Below are positions 8,647 to 17,400 of a stretch of 64,000 bases of DNA, piece by piece (the first letter of the stretch is position 1; each line of letters begins with the position of its first letter). Source of the stretch: Virgifigura sp964551315 (GTDB taxonomy: Bacteria; Pseudomonadota; Alphaproteobacteria; Dongiales; Dongiaceae); assembly GCA_964551315.1 (NCBI GenBank), contig CAZKCM010000007.1:33945-97944 (forward strand), read 5' to 3'. Position numbers and translations under genes: made by a program. The notes beneath the pieces are model-generated. The model was given only the letters and a program-made list of their open reading frames with translations. It did no database searches and was not told where the DNA came from.

Positions 8647-8728
8647 CTGTCGCAGAACTTTGTCGGGAAGGTCCGGCGGCTGTCGCAGACTTTCGCGACG
8701 GTGCCGTTCGGCATATCTTGATACAATT
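8647..8728 (-). promoter_or_regulatory. Repeated regulatory module, copy 1
   Basis: Read towards the 58-residue gene, the module begins AATTGTATCAA, then TATGCC 10 bases after TGTATC, and ends CGACAAAGTTCTGCGACAG; a related GCGACAG lies 33 bases before the last one. Distances within it are identical to copies 2 and 3. TGTATC and its partner at a 10-base step resemble an OmpR-family direct-repeat operator. It ends 45 bases before the start codon. Confidence 0.6.
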
Positions 8729-8792
8729 CCGGCCCGCCGCGGCGATCTGCGGGGAAGCGGGGCGGTGCGTCGCCCGATGTTCCGCGGCGATG

Positions 8793-9053
8793 TCAGGACG
8801 CGGCGCAGTCCGCCGTTTCGGGTCCATGCGTGGTGAGCGCGACGGCGGATTCCGGGCCGCGTTGCGGTGCGGTCTGGCCAGCCGCCGCGAGGCCGATCAC
8901 CACAACCAGTGCGATGATCCAGCTCGCAACGACGTCGCGCCAGCCCAGACAGATGCGCTCTGCGGCCATGCGCCACGCGTCGAACGCGGGATCTCCTCCC
9001 GGTCGCGGGCAACGCTTGTCCCTGCGGCGGATCGCCCAAAGTTTTTTGTCCAT
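8793..9053 (-). CDS. 86-residue membrane-anchored protein of unknown function
   Basis: Starts at 9053 with CAGGAGACC ahead of the ATG. A basic N-terminus (MDKKLWAIRRRDKR, then FDAWRMAAERICLGWRD) precedes one hydrophobic helix (VVASWIIALVVVIGLAAAG, about 42-60) and a short tail ending in ETADCAAS. This predicts a single-span inner-membrane protein with a periplasmic tail. No family recognised. Copy 2 of the regulatory module (9120-9201) lies in its promoter region, and the response regulator gene diverges from it. Confidence 0.55.
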   Translation of the reverse strand: MDKKLWAIRRRDKRCPRPGGDPAFDAWRMAAERICLGWRDVVASWIIALVVVIGLAAAGQTAPQRGPESAVALTTHGPETADCAAS

Positions 9054-9119
9054 GATATCGGTCTCCTGGATTCGTGCGGTCGCGTCCGGCTCGTAGAACC
9101 GGCGAAGACTGGCGCAGGT

Positions 9120-9201
9120 CTGTCGCAGGACTTTGTCGAGGGGCTTTGGTGATTGTCGCGCGCTGTTGCGGACCGGGCGGCTGACACAGTTTGATACAAT
9201 T
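9120..9201 (-). promoter_or_regulatory. Repeated regulatory module, copy 2
   Basis: Same plan as copy 1: AATTGTATCAAACTGTGTC, GCGACAA about 33 bases before the end, and a terminal CGACAAAGTCCTGCGACAG. The distance between the two ends is exactly that of copies 1 and 3. It sits between the divergent 86-residue membrane protein and the response regulator, so it may also serve autoregulation. Confidence 0.6.
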
Positions 9202-9255
9202 TTGTCGGCGCGCCGTGGCCGCGGCTATGCTATCGATTGCGGGCGAGGTCTGCCC

Positions 9256-9975
9256 ATGGAATCGACACCGCACGTCGTCGTTGTCGACGACCACAAGGAC
9301 ATACGAGAGCTGGTCGGGCGGTATCTCTCGCAGAACGGCTATCGCGTCAGCGCAGCCGAGAATGCGACGGCGCTGCGCCGCCTTCTTCAGCGCGGCGCCC
9401 CCGACCTCGTCGTCCTCGACATCATGATGCCGGGGGAGGACGGCCTGTCCCTGTGCCGTCACCTTCGGGCGACGACGGACCTGCCGATCATCCTTCTGAC
9501 CGCGGTGGCGGAGGACGTCGACCGCATCGTCGGGCTCGAGATGGGTGCCGACGATTACGTCACGAAGCCGTTCAACCCGCGCGAACTGGTCGCCCGCGTG
9601 AAGGCGGTGCTGCGGCGCGCCCACAGCCTGCCCCCGCGCCGGGGCCGTCCGGGGGTCAAGGCGATCCGCTTCGACCGCTGGACCCTCGATGTCGGCCGGC
9701 GCGAGCTGCTCGGGGAGGACGGCGTCGCCGTGCCGCTCAGCACGGCCGAGTTTCGTCTGCTATCCGCCTTTCTCGATCACCCGGGCGTGGTCCTGACTCG
9801 CGACCAGCTGCTCGATCTCACGGTCGGGCGGGCGGCCGAAGTGTTCGACCGCAGCATCGACAACCAGGTCAGCCGCCTGCGCAAGAAGATCGAGGCGGAT
9901 CCCAGGAACCCGGCACTGATCAAGACGCACTGGGGCGGCGGCTACAGCTTCGCCGCCGAGGTGAGCCCGGCATGA
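9256..9975 (+). CDS. OmpR/PhoB-family response regulator
   Basis: 239 residues: receiver domain (about 6-118) and winged-helix DNA-binding domain (about 140-236). Acidic pocket DD at 11-12, phosphoacceptor D55 in VLDIMMPGEDG, T83 and K104 in YVTKPFNP are all present. The C-terminal RSIDNQVSRLRKKIEADP is the recognition-helix region and IKTHWGGGYSF the wing. The stop overlaps the kinase start (ATGA at 9972-9975), so the pair is translationally coupled. The ATG at 9256 is at the conserved N-terminus; the frame stays open upstream to 9133. Its likely targets are the three repeated modules. Confidence 0.92.
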   Translation: MESTPHVVVVDDHKDIRELVGRYLSQNGYRVSAAENATALRRLLQRGAPDLVVLDIMMPGEDGLSLCRHLRATTDLPIILLTAVAEDVDRIVGLEMGADDYVTKPFNPRELVARVKAVLRRAHSLPPRRGRPGVKAIRFDRWTLDVGRRELLGEDGVAVPLSTAEFRLLSAFLDHPGVVLTRDQLLDLTVGRAAEVFDRSIDNQVSRLRKKIEADPRNPALIKTHWGGGYSFAAEVSPA

Positions 9976-11489
9976 AGTGGTATTGGACGCAAAGCCTGAC
10001 CAGCCAGCTCATCGGCCTGATGCTGCTCGCGCTCGCCGTATCGCAGGGGATCAGCTTCCTGATCTATTGGGACGAGCGCGGGCAGGCTCTCCGCCAGGCG
10101 GCCAAGGAGGAGTTCCTCGTGCGCACCGCCTCGGTCGCACGGCTCCTCGAGGCGACACCGGCGGTCTATCACCCCGACATCCTTCGTGCGGTGGACACGA
10201 CCTACACGCGGTTCTGGCTGACGATGGAAAGTCCGGACCGCGTCGCGGCGTGGCAGCGGGACGCTTGGCGGCGGCTCGGAACGCCCCTGCCGGTGGCCGC
10301 TTCGCCCGCTCGGAGGACGAGCCCGACGCTGAGCGCGGAAGCGTCGGAGGTCGAGTCCTCGATCCTCGCGCCAGAACCGGGCGCGACCGCATCCAGCGCC
10401 TGGAGTACGCTGCCGGCCCATGCTTGGCCTCTCGCACGCACCGCACGGTTCATGCGGCTGGACGATGACTATGGCTCGGGCCTGGCGGTTCAGTTGCAGG
10501 ACGGCACTTGGCTCAACGCGGCTTTCGCAAAGCCGTCCCTCGGGTCCGCATGGACGTCGCAATCCACCGTGTCGCTCGGCATCACGGCGTTGGTGCTGTC
10601 GTTCATCGCCATCCTCGCCGCCCGCCGCATCGCGCGGCCGCTGCGGCGCATCGCCGTCGCGGCGGAGGCGCTGGGCCGCGGCGAGGAGACCGCGCCGCTG
10701 CCCGAAGACGGGCCGTGCGACGTCCGCTGCACCGCCGTGGTGTTCAATCGCATGCAGGAGCGGTTGCGCCGCTTCGTCTCGGACCGCACGCGCATGCTGG
10801 CTGCGATCGGCCATGACCTTCGGACACCGATCACCACCCTGCGGCTGCGCGCCGAGTTCATCACGGACCGCGAGATGCGCGAGAAGATCCTCGCCACGCT
10901 CGACGAAATGCAGAGCATGACGGAGGCGACGCTTGCCTTCGCGCGCGAGGACGCGGCCGGCGAAGCCACGCGAACGGTCGATCTCGCGGCACTGGTCGAG
11001 AGCCTCTGCGACGATATGGCCGATCTGGGCGTCGATGTCTCCTTCGATGGTGCCGAGAGGATGCCCTATCGCTGCCGCCCCGACGCCCTTCGCCGAGCCC
11101 TCCGCAACCTGATCGAGAACGCGGTCCGGTACGGCGAACGCGCGCGCGTGGCCTTGCTCCGGTCCGGCGAGTGGCTGGAGATCGTCGTGGTCGACGACGG
11201 CCCCGGCATTCCGGATGGAGAGCTCGAGCGGGTCTTCGCGCCCTTCGTCCGGCTCGAGAGTTCGCGGAGTCGGGCGACCGGCGGTGTCGGGCTCGGTCTC
11301 TCCATCGCCCGCACGATCGTCCGCGGCCACGGCGGCGACATCGTTCTGGCCAATCACCGCGGCGGCGGGCTTCGCGCCGCCATTCGATTGCCGCAGGCAT
11401 CGCCCCTGCGATCGAAATTGGAGCGTCACCACTCCACCACCGAGCCCCGGAGCAGAGCCAAGGTGACGGTCGGGCCGCAACCGGATTAG
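9972..11489 (+). CDS. Membrane sensor histidine kinase, partner of the OmpR-type regulator
   Basis: 505 residues. TM1 (about 11-31), a periplasmic sensor loop of about 170 residues with a low-complexity Ser/Ala/Pro stretch (about 108-145), TM2 (about 200-217), HAMP (about 218-270), HisKA with H281 in AAIGHDLRTPI, and an ATPase domain with NLIENAVRYG (N box), VVDDGPGIPDGE and GGVGLGLSIA. The build resembles EnvZ-like kinases. The loop shows no recognised ligand domain, so the signal is unknown. It overlaps the regulator gene by four bases. The C-terminus has a basic tail beyond the ATPase fold. Confidence 0.92.
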   Translation: MKWYWTQSLTSQLIGLMLLALAVSQGISFLIYWDERGQALRQAAKEEFLVRTASVARLLEATPAVYHPDILRAVDTTYTRFWLTMESPDRVAAWQRDAWRRLGTPLPVAASPARRTSPTLSAEASEVESSILAPEPGATASSAWSTLPAHAWPLARTARFMRLDDDYGSGLAVQLQDGTWLNAAFAKPSLGSAWTSQSTVSLGITALVLSFIAILAARRIARPLRRIAVAAEALGRGEETAPLPEDGPCDVRCTAVVFNRMQERLRRFVSDRTRMLAAIGHDLRTPITTLRLRAEFITDREMREKILATLDEMQSMTEATLAFAREDAAGEATRTVDLAALVESLCDDMADLGVDVSFDGAERMPYRCRPDALRRALRNLIENAVRYGERARVALLRSGEWLEIVVVDDGPGIPDGELERVFAPFVRLESSRSRATGGVGLGLSIARTIVRGHGGDIVLANHRGGGLRAAIRLPQASPLRSKLERHHSTTEPRSRAKVTVGPQPD

Positions 11490-11892
11490 CCGGGCCTCCT
11501 TCCCGAACGATCCCTTCGCCATGGTAACACAGGTTGGCGGACGACGAATCGCCGTCCCGCCGCGCATCGAGCTTGGCCAGGCCGGGTTCCAATGGTTCGT
11601 TTGCCCCGTCTTCGACGACCTCGACCGTAGCATGGTTCGTCTTCGCCCCGCCGTAAGGCTGCCGCCCGAGAAAAATCGTATCAAACTGTGTCAACCGGCG
11701 GCTTCGTGACAGCCCGCCCGGATTTCGGCATCGTTTCGACGAAATTCCGCGACGGCCCCGTTCCATTCTTCACAGCGACGAAAGCGGTTCCCGGACCGGC
11801 CATCCCCCATCGGCCGGCACGCGAGGCACCGGCGCCGCTGCCGACGCGACGGCGTCCTCGCCGGGAGCCCCAGCTGAACAGAGGAAAATGGA
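11490..11892. other. Intergenic region with regulatory module copy 3
   Basis: 403 bases between the kinase gene and the small lipoprotein gene. It holds module copy 3 at 11674-11755 and no convincing gene. A 62-codon frame at 11521-11709 runs through the module and has no family resemblance. Confidence 0.5.
11674..11755 (+). promoter_or_regulatory. Repeated regulatory module, copy 3
   Basis: On the plus strand: AATCGTATCAAACTGTGTC at the left end and CGACGAAATTCCGCGACGG at the right end, with the same 71-base step between corresponding positions as in the other two copies. It points towards the 74-residue lipoprotein gene 137 bases downstream. The middle is more diverged than in copies 1 and 2. 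Confidence 0.55.
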
Positions 11893-12117
11893 ATGACGTG
11901 GTCGTTTGCCCGCGCGCCCGTCACGGGCGCTCACCGTCTCCGGCGCTCCCTCGGGCGTTTTCTGGGAAGCCCCCTGGTCGCCGCCGTCGCGCTCGGTGTC
12001 CTTGTGACGCAGCTCGGCGCCTGTGCGGTTTCGCCGTCCTGGGAAGAGGGCGCCGGCGCCTGGTCGTCGGACCGGACAGGGTGGACCCGCGGGAACCGCG
12101 GCGGTGGTGATCGGTGA
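11893..12117 (+). CDS. Small predicted lipoprotein (74 residues)
   Basis: Starts at ATG 11893 with AGAGGAAAA upstream. A basic N-region (RLRRSLGRFLG) and a hydrophobic segment (LVAAVALGVLVTQ, about 27-40) lead to LGAC, a lipobox with Cys at about residue 44. The mature part would be about 31 residues, rich in Trp, Ser, Gly and Arg (SPSWEEGAGAWSSDRTGW). No family recognised. Like the other two small genes it is preceded by the repeated module. The next gene is TetR, separated by a hairpin. Confidence 0.5.
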   Translation: MTWSFARAPVTGAHRLRRSLGRFLGSPLVAAVALGVLVTQLGACAVSPSWEEGAGAWSSDRTGWTRGNRGGGDR

Positions 12118-12178
12118 CCGGCGCTGCCCGGCCCTTCGCCGCGGGCGCCGCGACGGCTATCGGGGCTCGCCTGGGCGG

Positions 12179-12201
12179 CCGGAGCAAAAAAAATGCTCCG
12201 G
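12179..12201 (+). terminator. Hairpin with an all-A loop
   Basis: CCGGAGCA and TGCTCCGG form an 8-bp stem closed by seven A residues. It lies between the small lipoprotein gene and the TetR operator. No T-tract follows, so termination is only one possibility. Confidence 0.35.
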
Positions 12202-12207
12202 GGTTCT

Positions 12208-12221
12208 GGACAAGTCGGTCC
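12208..12221. promoter_or_regulatory. TetR operator, upstream of the repressor gene
   Basis: GGACAAGTCGGTCC matches the perfect palindrome at 12882-12895 in 11 of 14 positions and keeps the GGAC/GTCC ends. Its place 40 bases before the repressor start suggests autorepression. Confidence 0.5.
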
Positions 12222-12260
12222 GGAATGCCCAGGTTGGTGGCCGGAGGAGGAGCCCGGATC

Positions 12261-12842
12261 ATGGCGAGGCCCAAGGAATTCGACGAGAACGAGGCGCTTC
12301 AGAAGGCCCTGGAGGTGTTCTGGCGGCGCGGCTATGAAAGAGCGTCGCTCGCCGACCTGCTGTCGGCCATGGGGCTCAGCAAAAGCAGTTTCTACGAGAC
12401 CTTCGGCAGCAAACAGGCGCTGTTTCGGGAGGCGCTGGCGCGGTACCAGAACGACAAGCTCGCGCAGCTCCGCGCACATCTGGACGACGAGCGTCCGGCG
12501 CGGCAGTCGATCGAGGCGCTCTTCCGCCGCATCGTCGACAGCGCCTGCCCGACCAGCAATGGTCGCGGCTGCATGAGCTGCAACGAAGCGGTCGAAATGG
12601 CGCCGCACGATCCGTCCGTGCGCCGGCAGATCGAGCGGTTCCTCAACGAGACGGAGCATATCCTCGCCGAGGCCGTCCGCCGCGGCCAGTCCGACGGGTC
12701 CATCAGTCGCCGCCACGATCCGGTTCAGCTCGCTCGGTTTCTGACGGTCTGCTCCTACGGGCTCCAGGTCATGGCCCGGGCGAAGTCCGAGCCTGACCGC
12801 CTCGAGGACTCCCTGGCCGTCATGATGTCCGCGTTGAACTGA
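12261..12842 (+). CDS. TetR-family transcriptional repressor of the efflux genes
   Basis: 193 residues with an N-terminal helix-turn-helix (SLADLLSAMGLSKSSFYETFG, about 31-51, followed by SKQALFREAL) and a helical ligand domain containing GRGCMSCNEAVEMAPHD, a variant of the GCxxxNAALELAPHDP motif frequent in this family, with an extra cysteine pair. The ATG at 12261 follows GGAGGAGG and starts the standard MARPKEFDENEAL. It precedes the RND adaptor and pump in the same direction and has matching palindromes before itself and before the adaptor, so it most likely represses both units until a drug-like ligand binds. Confidence 0.9.
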   Translation: MARPKEFDENEALQKALEVFWRRGYERASLADLLSAMGLSKSSFYETFGSKQALFREALARYQNDKLAQLRAHLDDERPARQSIEALFRRIVDSACPTSNGRGCMSCNEAVEMAPHDPSVRRQIERFLNETEHILAEAVRRGQSDGSISRRHDPVQLARFLTVCSYGLQVMARAKSEPDRLEDSLAVMMSALN

Positions 12843-12881
12843 ACCGCGGCGGCCGACAAGGCCCCGTTGTCTGCAAATTCC

Positions 12882-12895
12882 GGACCGATCGGTCC
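12882..12895. promoter_or_regulatory. TetR operator, upstream of the RND efflux operon
   Basis: GGACCGATCGGTCC is a perfect 14-bp palindrome in the 220-base gap between the repressor stop and the adaptor gene, embedded in AT-richer flanks (AAATTCC on the left, AAATATG on the right). Confidence 0.6.
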
Positions 12896-13062
12896 AAATA
12901 TGTCGGAAATGTAAGGGGATGATGACGATGAGACGTCACAGCGGCACCGCCGATTTCGTCTACCCGGCTGGCGCCCGATAGGCGACATGGCCCGCGGCCC
13001 GAGCCGTGCGGTCGAACCCAACCTCTTCATCGACCAATCTCTTCATCGAAAGGCAGCATGCG

Positions 13063-14349
13063 ATGACGCAGGAATCCGATAGCGCATCGAGTGGCTTGCC
13101 GGCGGCGCGGAATCGGGCCGCCGGCGAGGGAGGCAGCGGCATCGAGGACGGGCCTCGGCGGCCCCGAACGGCAATCAAATCGATCGCCCTTACGCTGGCC
13201 CTGGTCGGGGCGGGCGCCGCCTATTGGTACTTCAACCGGCCGTGGAGCGAGCCGGCGGAGGCGGCCGTCCCGCCGGCACCGCCGGTCGTCACCGTCAGCG
13301 CGCCCCTGCAGCGCCCAATCGTCGAGTGGGACGAATATACCGGTCAGTTCGCCGCCGTCGAATATGTGGAGGTCCGCGCCCGCGTCAGCGGCTATCTCGA
13401 CGCCATCCACTTCGAGGATGGACAGATCGTCGAGAAGGGCGATCTGCTCTTCGTGATCGATCCGCGCCCGTTCGAAATCGCGCTTGCCTCCGCCAGGGCC
13501 CAGCTCGCCGAGGCAACGGCGCGTCTCGAACTGGCGGACGCCCAGCTTGCGCGGGCCAATCGGCTGCGTGACACCAACGTCGTGGCCGCCAGCACCTATG
13601 ACGAGCGTTTGCAGGACAAGCGCGCGGCCGAGGCCGACGTCGAGGCCGCCCGGGCCGCCGTGCGGGCGGCGGAGCTGGACCTCGCCTTCACGCGCGTCAC
13701 GGCGCCGATCACGGGACGGGTCAGCCGCAACGAGGTGAGCGTCGGCAGCCTGGTTAGCGGCGGCTCCGGTGGCGGCACGACCCTGCTCACCACGATCGTG
13801 TCGCTGGACCCGATTTACTTCGAATTCGATCTGAGCGAAGCCAACTTCCTCGCCTATCAGCGGGCGGTGGCGGACGGGCGGCTCGAATCGACGCGCAACG
13901 GAGGAATCGCCGTCCAGGTCCGCCTCCCCGACGAGAAGGATTGGAGCCGGGCCCGCGAAGGGCGGATCGATTTCGTCGACAACCAGGTCGACCGCAGCAC
14001 GGGGACGATCCGCGTGCGGGCCGTCCTGCCCAACCCGGATCTCTTCATCACGCCCGGCCAGTTCGGCCGCCTTCGCCTGCCGGGGTCCGAGCTCTACGAA
14101 GCAATCCTCGTGCCCGACAGCGCGGTTGTCACCGACCAGTCGCGCAAGGTCGTTATGGTGGTTACCGAGGACGGCACGGTCGAGCCGCGGGTGGTTCGGC
14201 CGGGACCCATGGAGCTCGGACTGAGGGTCATCCGCGAAGGGCTCGCGCCGACCGACCAGCTCGTCATCAACGGCCTGATGCGAATCCGGCCGGGCATCAA
14301 GGTGACGCCGCAGCCGGGCAGCATCGAGCCCGGGCAACCGCAAGGCTGA
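13063..14349 (+). CDS. RND efflux periplasmic adaptor (membrane fusion protein)
   Basis: 428 residues of the MexA/AcrA type. One N-terminal membrane anchor (SIALTLALVGAGAAYWYF, about 44-61), lipoyl halves (VRARVSGYLDAIHFEDGQIV and TRVTAPITGRVSRNEV), a coiled-coil hairpin rich in Ala, Glu and Arg between them (about 145-205), then beta-barrel and membrane-proximal domains. It links the inner-membrane pump to an outer-membrane TolC-like channel, which is not encoded here. The in-frame GTG at 13006 is less likely than ATG 13063. It precedes the pump gene by 63 bases. Confidence 0.9.
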   Translation: MTQESDSASSGLPAARNRAAGEGGSGIEDGPRRPRTAIKSIALTLALVGAGAAYWYFNRPWSEPAEAAVPPAPPVVTVSAPLQRPIVEWDEYTGQFAAVEYVEVRARVSGYLDAIHFEDGQIVEKGDLLFVIDPRPFEIALASARAQLAEATARLELADAQLARANRLRDTNVVAASTYDERLQDKRAAEADVEAARAAVRAAELDLAFTRVTAPITGRVSRNEVSVGSLVSGGSGGGTTLLTTIVSLDPIYFEFDLSEANFLAYQRAVADGRLESTRNGGIAVQVRLPDEKDWSRAREGRIDFVDNQVDRSTGTIRVRAVLPNPDLFITPGQFGRLRLPGSELYEAILVPDSAVVTDQSRKVVMVVTEDGTVEPRVVRPGPMELGLRVIREGLAPTDQLVINGLMRIRPGIKVTPQPGSIEPGQPQG

Positions 14350-14412
14350 GCCGGCACCAGGCCGGACCGAAGCGGAACCGAACCGGAGCAAAACGAACCG
14401 GAGAACGGGGCC

Positions 14413-17400
14413 ATGTCGCTCTCGCACTTCTTCATCGACCGGCCGATCTTCGCGACGGTCCTGTCGATCCTGGTCACCCTGATCGGTGGCTTCGCCTACT
14501 TCACCTTGCCGGTGGCGCAATATCCCGAGATCGCGCCGCCGACGATCGAGGTGCGGGCGACCTATCCCGGCGCCTCGGCGGAGGTCCTGAGCGACACAGT
14601 CGCGACCCCGCTGGAGCAGGAGATCAACGGCGTCGACAACATGCTGTACATGGTCTCTCAGGCGACCGGGGACGGGTCCCTCTCCCTCACCGTCACCTTC
14701 CGGCTGGGGACGGACCTGGACGAGGCGCAGGTGCTCGTTCAGAACCGCGTTGCCGCGGCGGAGCCGCGGCTCCCCGAAGAGGTGCGCCGGCTCGGCGTCA
14801 CGGTGCGCAAGAACTCGCCGGACATGTTGATGGTCATTCACCTCAGCTCGCCGGATGGGTCGCGCGACCCGCTTTACGTCTCGAACTACGCGACGCTGCA
14901 GGTGCGCGACGTTCTCGCCCGGATCGACGGGGTCGGCGACGTCCGCGTCTTCGGCGCCCGCGACTACGCGATGCGTATCTGGCTCGATCCCGACAAGGTG
15001 GCCGCGCGCGGCCTGACCGCCGGCGAGGTCGTCGCGGCATTGCGCGCCCAGAACGTTCAGGTCGCCTCCGGGGTGCTGAATCAGCCGCCCGTGCCGACGC
15101 CCGGCGCCTTTCAGCTGAACGTCGAGACCCTGGGGCGGCTGACGGATCCGAAGCAGTTCGCGAATGTCGTCGTCAGGACCGATGCGCAAGGCCGGGTGAC
15201 GCGGCTCCGCGACATCGCGCGGGTCGAGCTCGGGGCGCAGGACTACAACGCCAACGGCTATCTCGACGAGCGTCCCGCGGTCCCGCTCCTCGTCTTCCAG
15301 CGACCGGGGTCGAACGCGCTCGAGACCGCCGAGCAGGTCCTCGAAACGATGGAGGAGCTGTCGCGATCCTTCCCGCCCGGCCTGCGCTACGACGTCGTCT
15401 ACAACCCGACCGAGTTCATCGAAGAGTCGGTCAATGAGGTCTTCAAGACCATCTTCGAGGCCGTCGTCCTCGTTGTCGTGGTGGTGGTCCTGTTCCTGCA
15501 GACCTGGCGCGCCTCGATCATCCCGATCGTAGCGATTCCGGTCTCGCTGATCGGAACCTTCGCGGCCCTGGCGGCCCTTGGCTTCTCGCTCAACAACCTG
15601 TCGCTGTTCGGCCTCGTGCTGGCCGTCGGCATCGTGGTCGACGACGCCATCGTCGTCGTCGAGAACGTCGAGCGCAATCTGCGCCTTGGCCTGAGCCCCA
15701 AGGAGGCGGCGCACCGGACAATGGACGAGGTCGGCGGCGCCCTGGTGGCCATCGCGCTCGTCCTTTCGGCGGTGTTCATCCCGGCCGCCTTCATCACCGG
15801 CATCTCGGGCCAGTTCTTCCGTCAGTTCGCGGTTACCATCGCCGTCGCGACCGCGATTTCCTGCTTTGTGTCACTGACGCTCAGCCCGGCGCTCGCCGCT
15901 CTTCTCTTCAAGCCGCACCGCGAGGAAGAAGAGAGAGGCTCGCTGCTGACGCGACCCGTCCGCGCGTTCTTCCGCGGGTTCAACGCGCTGTTCGAGAAGC
16001 TGTCCTTCGGCTATGGCGGGCTGACGCGGCGGCTGGTCCGGCTCTCGGTGATGATGCTCGTCGTCTATGGTGGCCTCGTCGGATTGACCGTCTGGCAGTT
16101 CGACCGCGCCCCCACGGGATTCATTCCGCAGCAGGACCAGGGCTACCTGATCACCGTGGTCCAGCTGCCGCCCGGGTCTTCCCTTGCCCGGACCGACGCC
16201 GTCGTCCGGCGGGCCGCCAAGATCATTCTCGAGACCGAGGGAGTCGTTCACGCCGTGCCGTTCGCCGGGTTCGACGGCGCGACTTTCACGAATGCATCCA
16301 ACGCGGGCGCGATCTTTTCCGCGCTGGCGCCCTTTCCCGAGCGCGCGGAGAAGGGCCTCGACGCGAACCGCATCCTCGCCGACCTGAACGCGCGGCTCGG
16401 CGCCATACAGGACGCCTTTATCATCACGATCCCCCCGCCGCCGGTGCGGGGAATCGGCACCGCCGGCGGCTTCAAGATGATGGTCCAGGACCGGCGGGGG
16501 CACGGGCCGGAGGCGCTGGCGGCCGCGGCCCAGGACCTGGTCGCCGCCGCCAACCAGGTGCCGGGCATCACCGGGGTCTTCTCGCTGTTCAACACGCGGA
16601 CGCCGAAGGTCTATGCCGACATCGACCGGGTCCGGGCGGAAATGCTCGGCGTCTCCGCCGGCTCGGTCTTCGAGACCCTGGAGGTCTATGTCGGCTCCGC
16701 CTTCGTCAACGAGTTCAACTATCTCGGGCGGACGTACCGTGTCATCGCGCAGGCCGACGGCGGCTTCCGGCAGGAGGCGAACGACCTCGCGAACCTCAAG
16801 ACCCGGAACGCGCTGGGCGAGATGGTGCCGATCGGCTCGGTCGCCGAGTTCCGCGACATCACCGGCCCTTATCGCGTGCCGCGCTACAATCTGTATCCCG
16901 CGGCGGAGGTCCAGGGAAGCGTGCTGCCGGGATTCTCGACGAGCTATGCCCTCGAGGCGATGGAACGGCTCGCGGCCGAGCGTCTGCCGGACGGCTTCGG
17001 CTACGAATGGACGGAACTCGCCTACCAGGAGAGGTCGGCCGGCGGCACCGGCCTCCTTGTCTTCGCCGCCTCGATCGTCTTCGTCTTCCTCGTGCTCGCC
17101 GCGCGGTATGAAAGCTGGTCGCTGCCTCTCGCCGTGATCCTGATCGTGCCGATGTGCCTTCTCGCCGCCGTTAGCGGTCTCCTCGCGCGCGGCATGGACG
17201 TGAACATCCTGGCTCAGATCGGCTTCGTGGTGCTGGTTGGCCTGGCCGCCAAGAACGCCATCCTGATCGTCGAGTTCGCCCGGCAGGCGGAAGAGGCGGG
17301 CGCCCCCCTCGTCGACGCGGTCGTCCAGGCCGCGCGCACGCGGTTGCGACCGATCCTGATGACGTCCTTCGCCTTCATCCTGGGCGTGGTGCCGCTGGCG

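Noticed and set aside
11521..11709. 62-codon plus-strand frame after the histidine kinase
   Set aside because: Runs into the repeated regulatory module, lacks a signal or family motif; module conservation explains the sequence better.
13027..15714. Very long minus-strand open frame (895 codons) opposite the efflux genes
   Set aside because: It is antisense to the adaptor and pump, whose family motifs are complete; its translation is Arg/Asp/Gly-rich without domains, typical of high-GC antisense frames.
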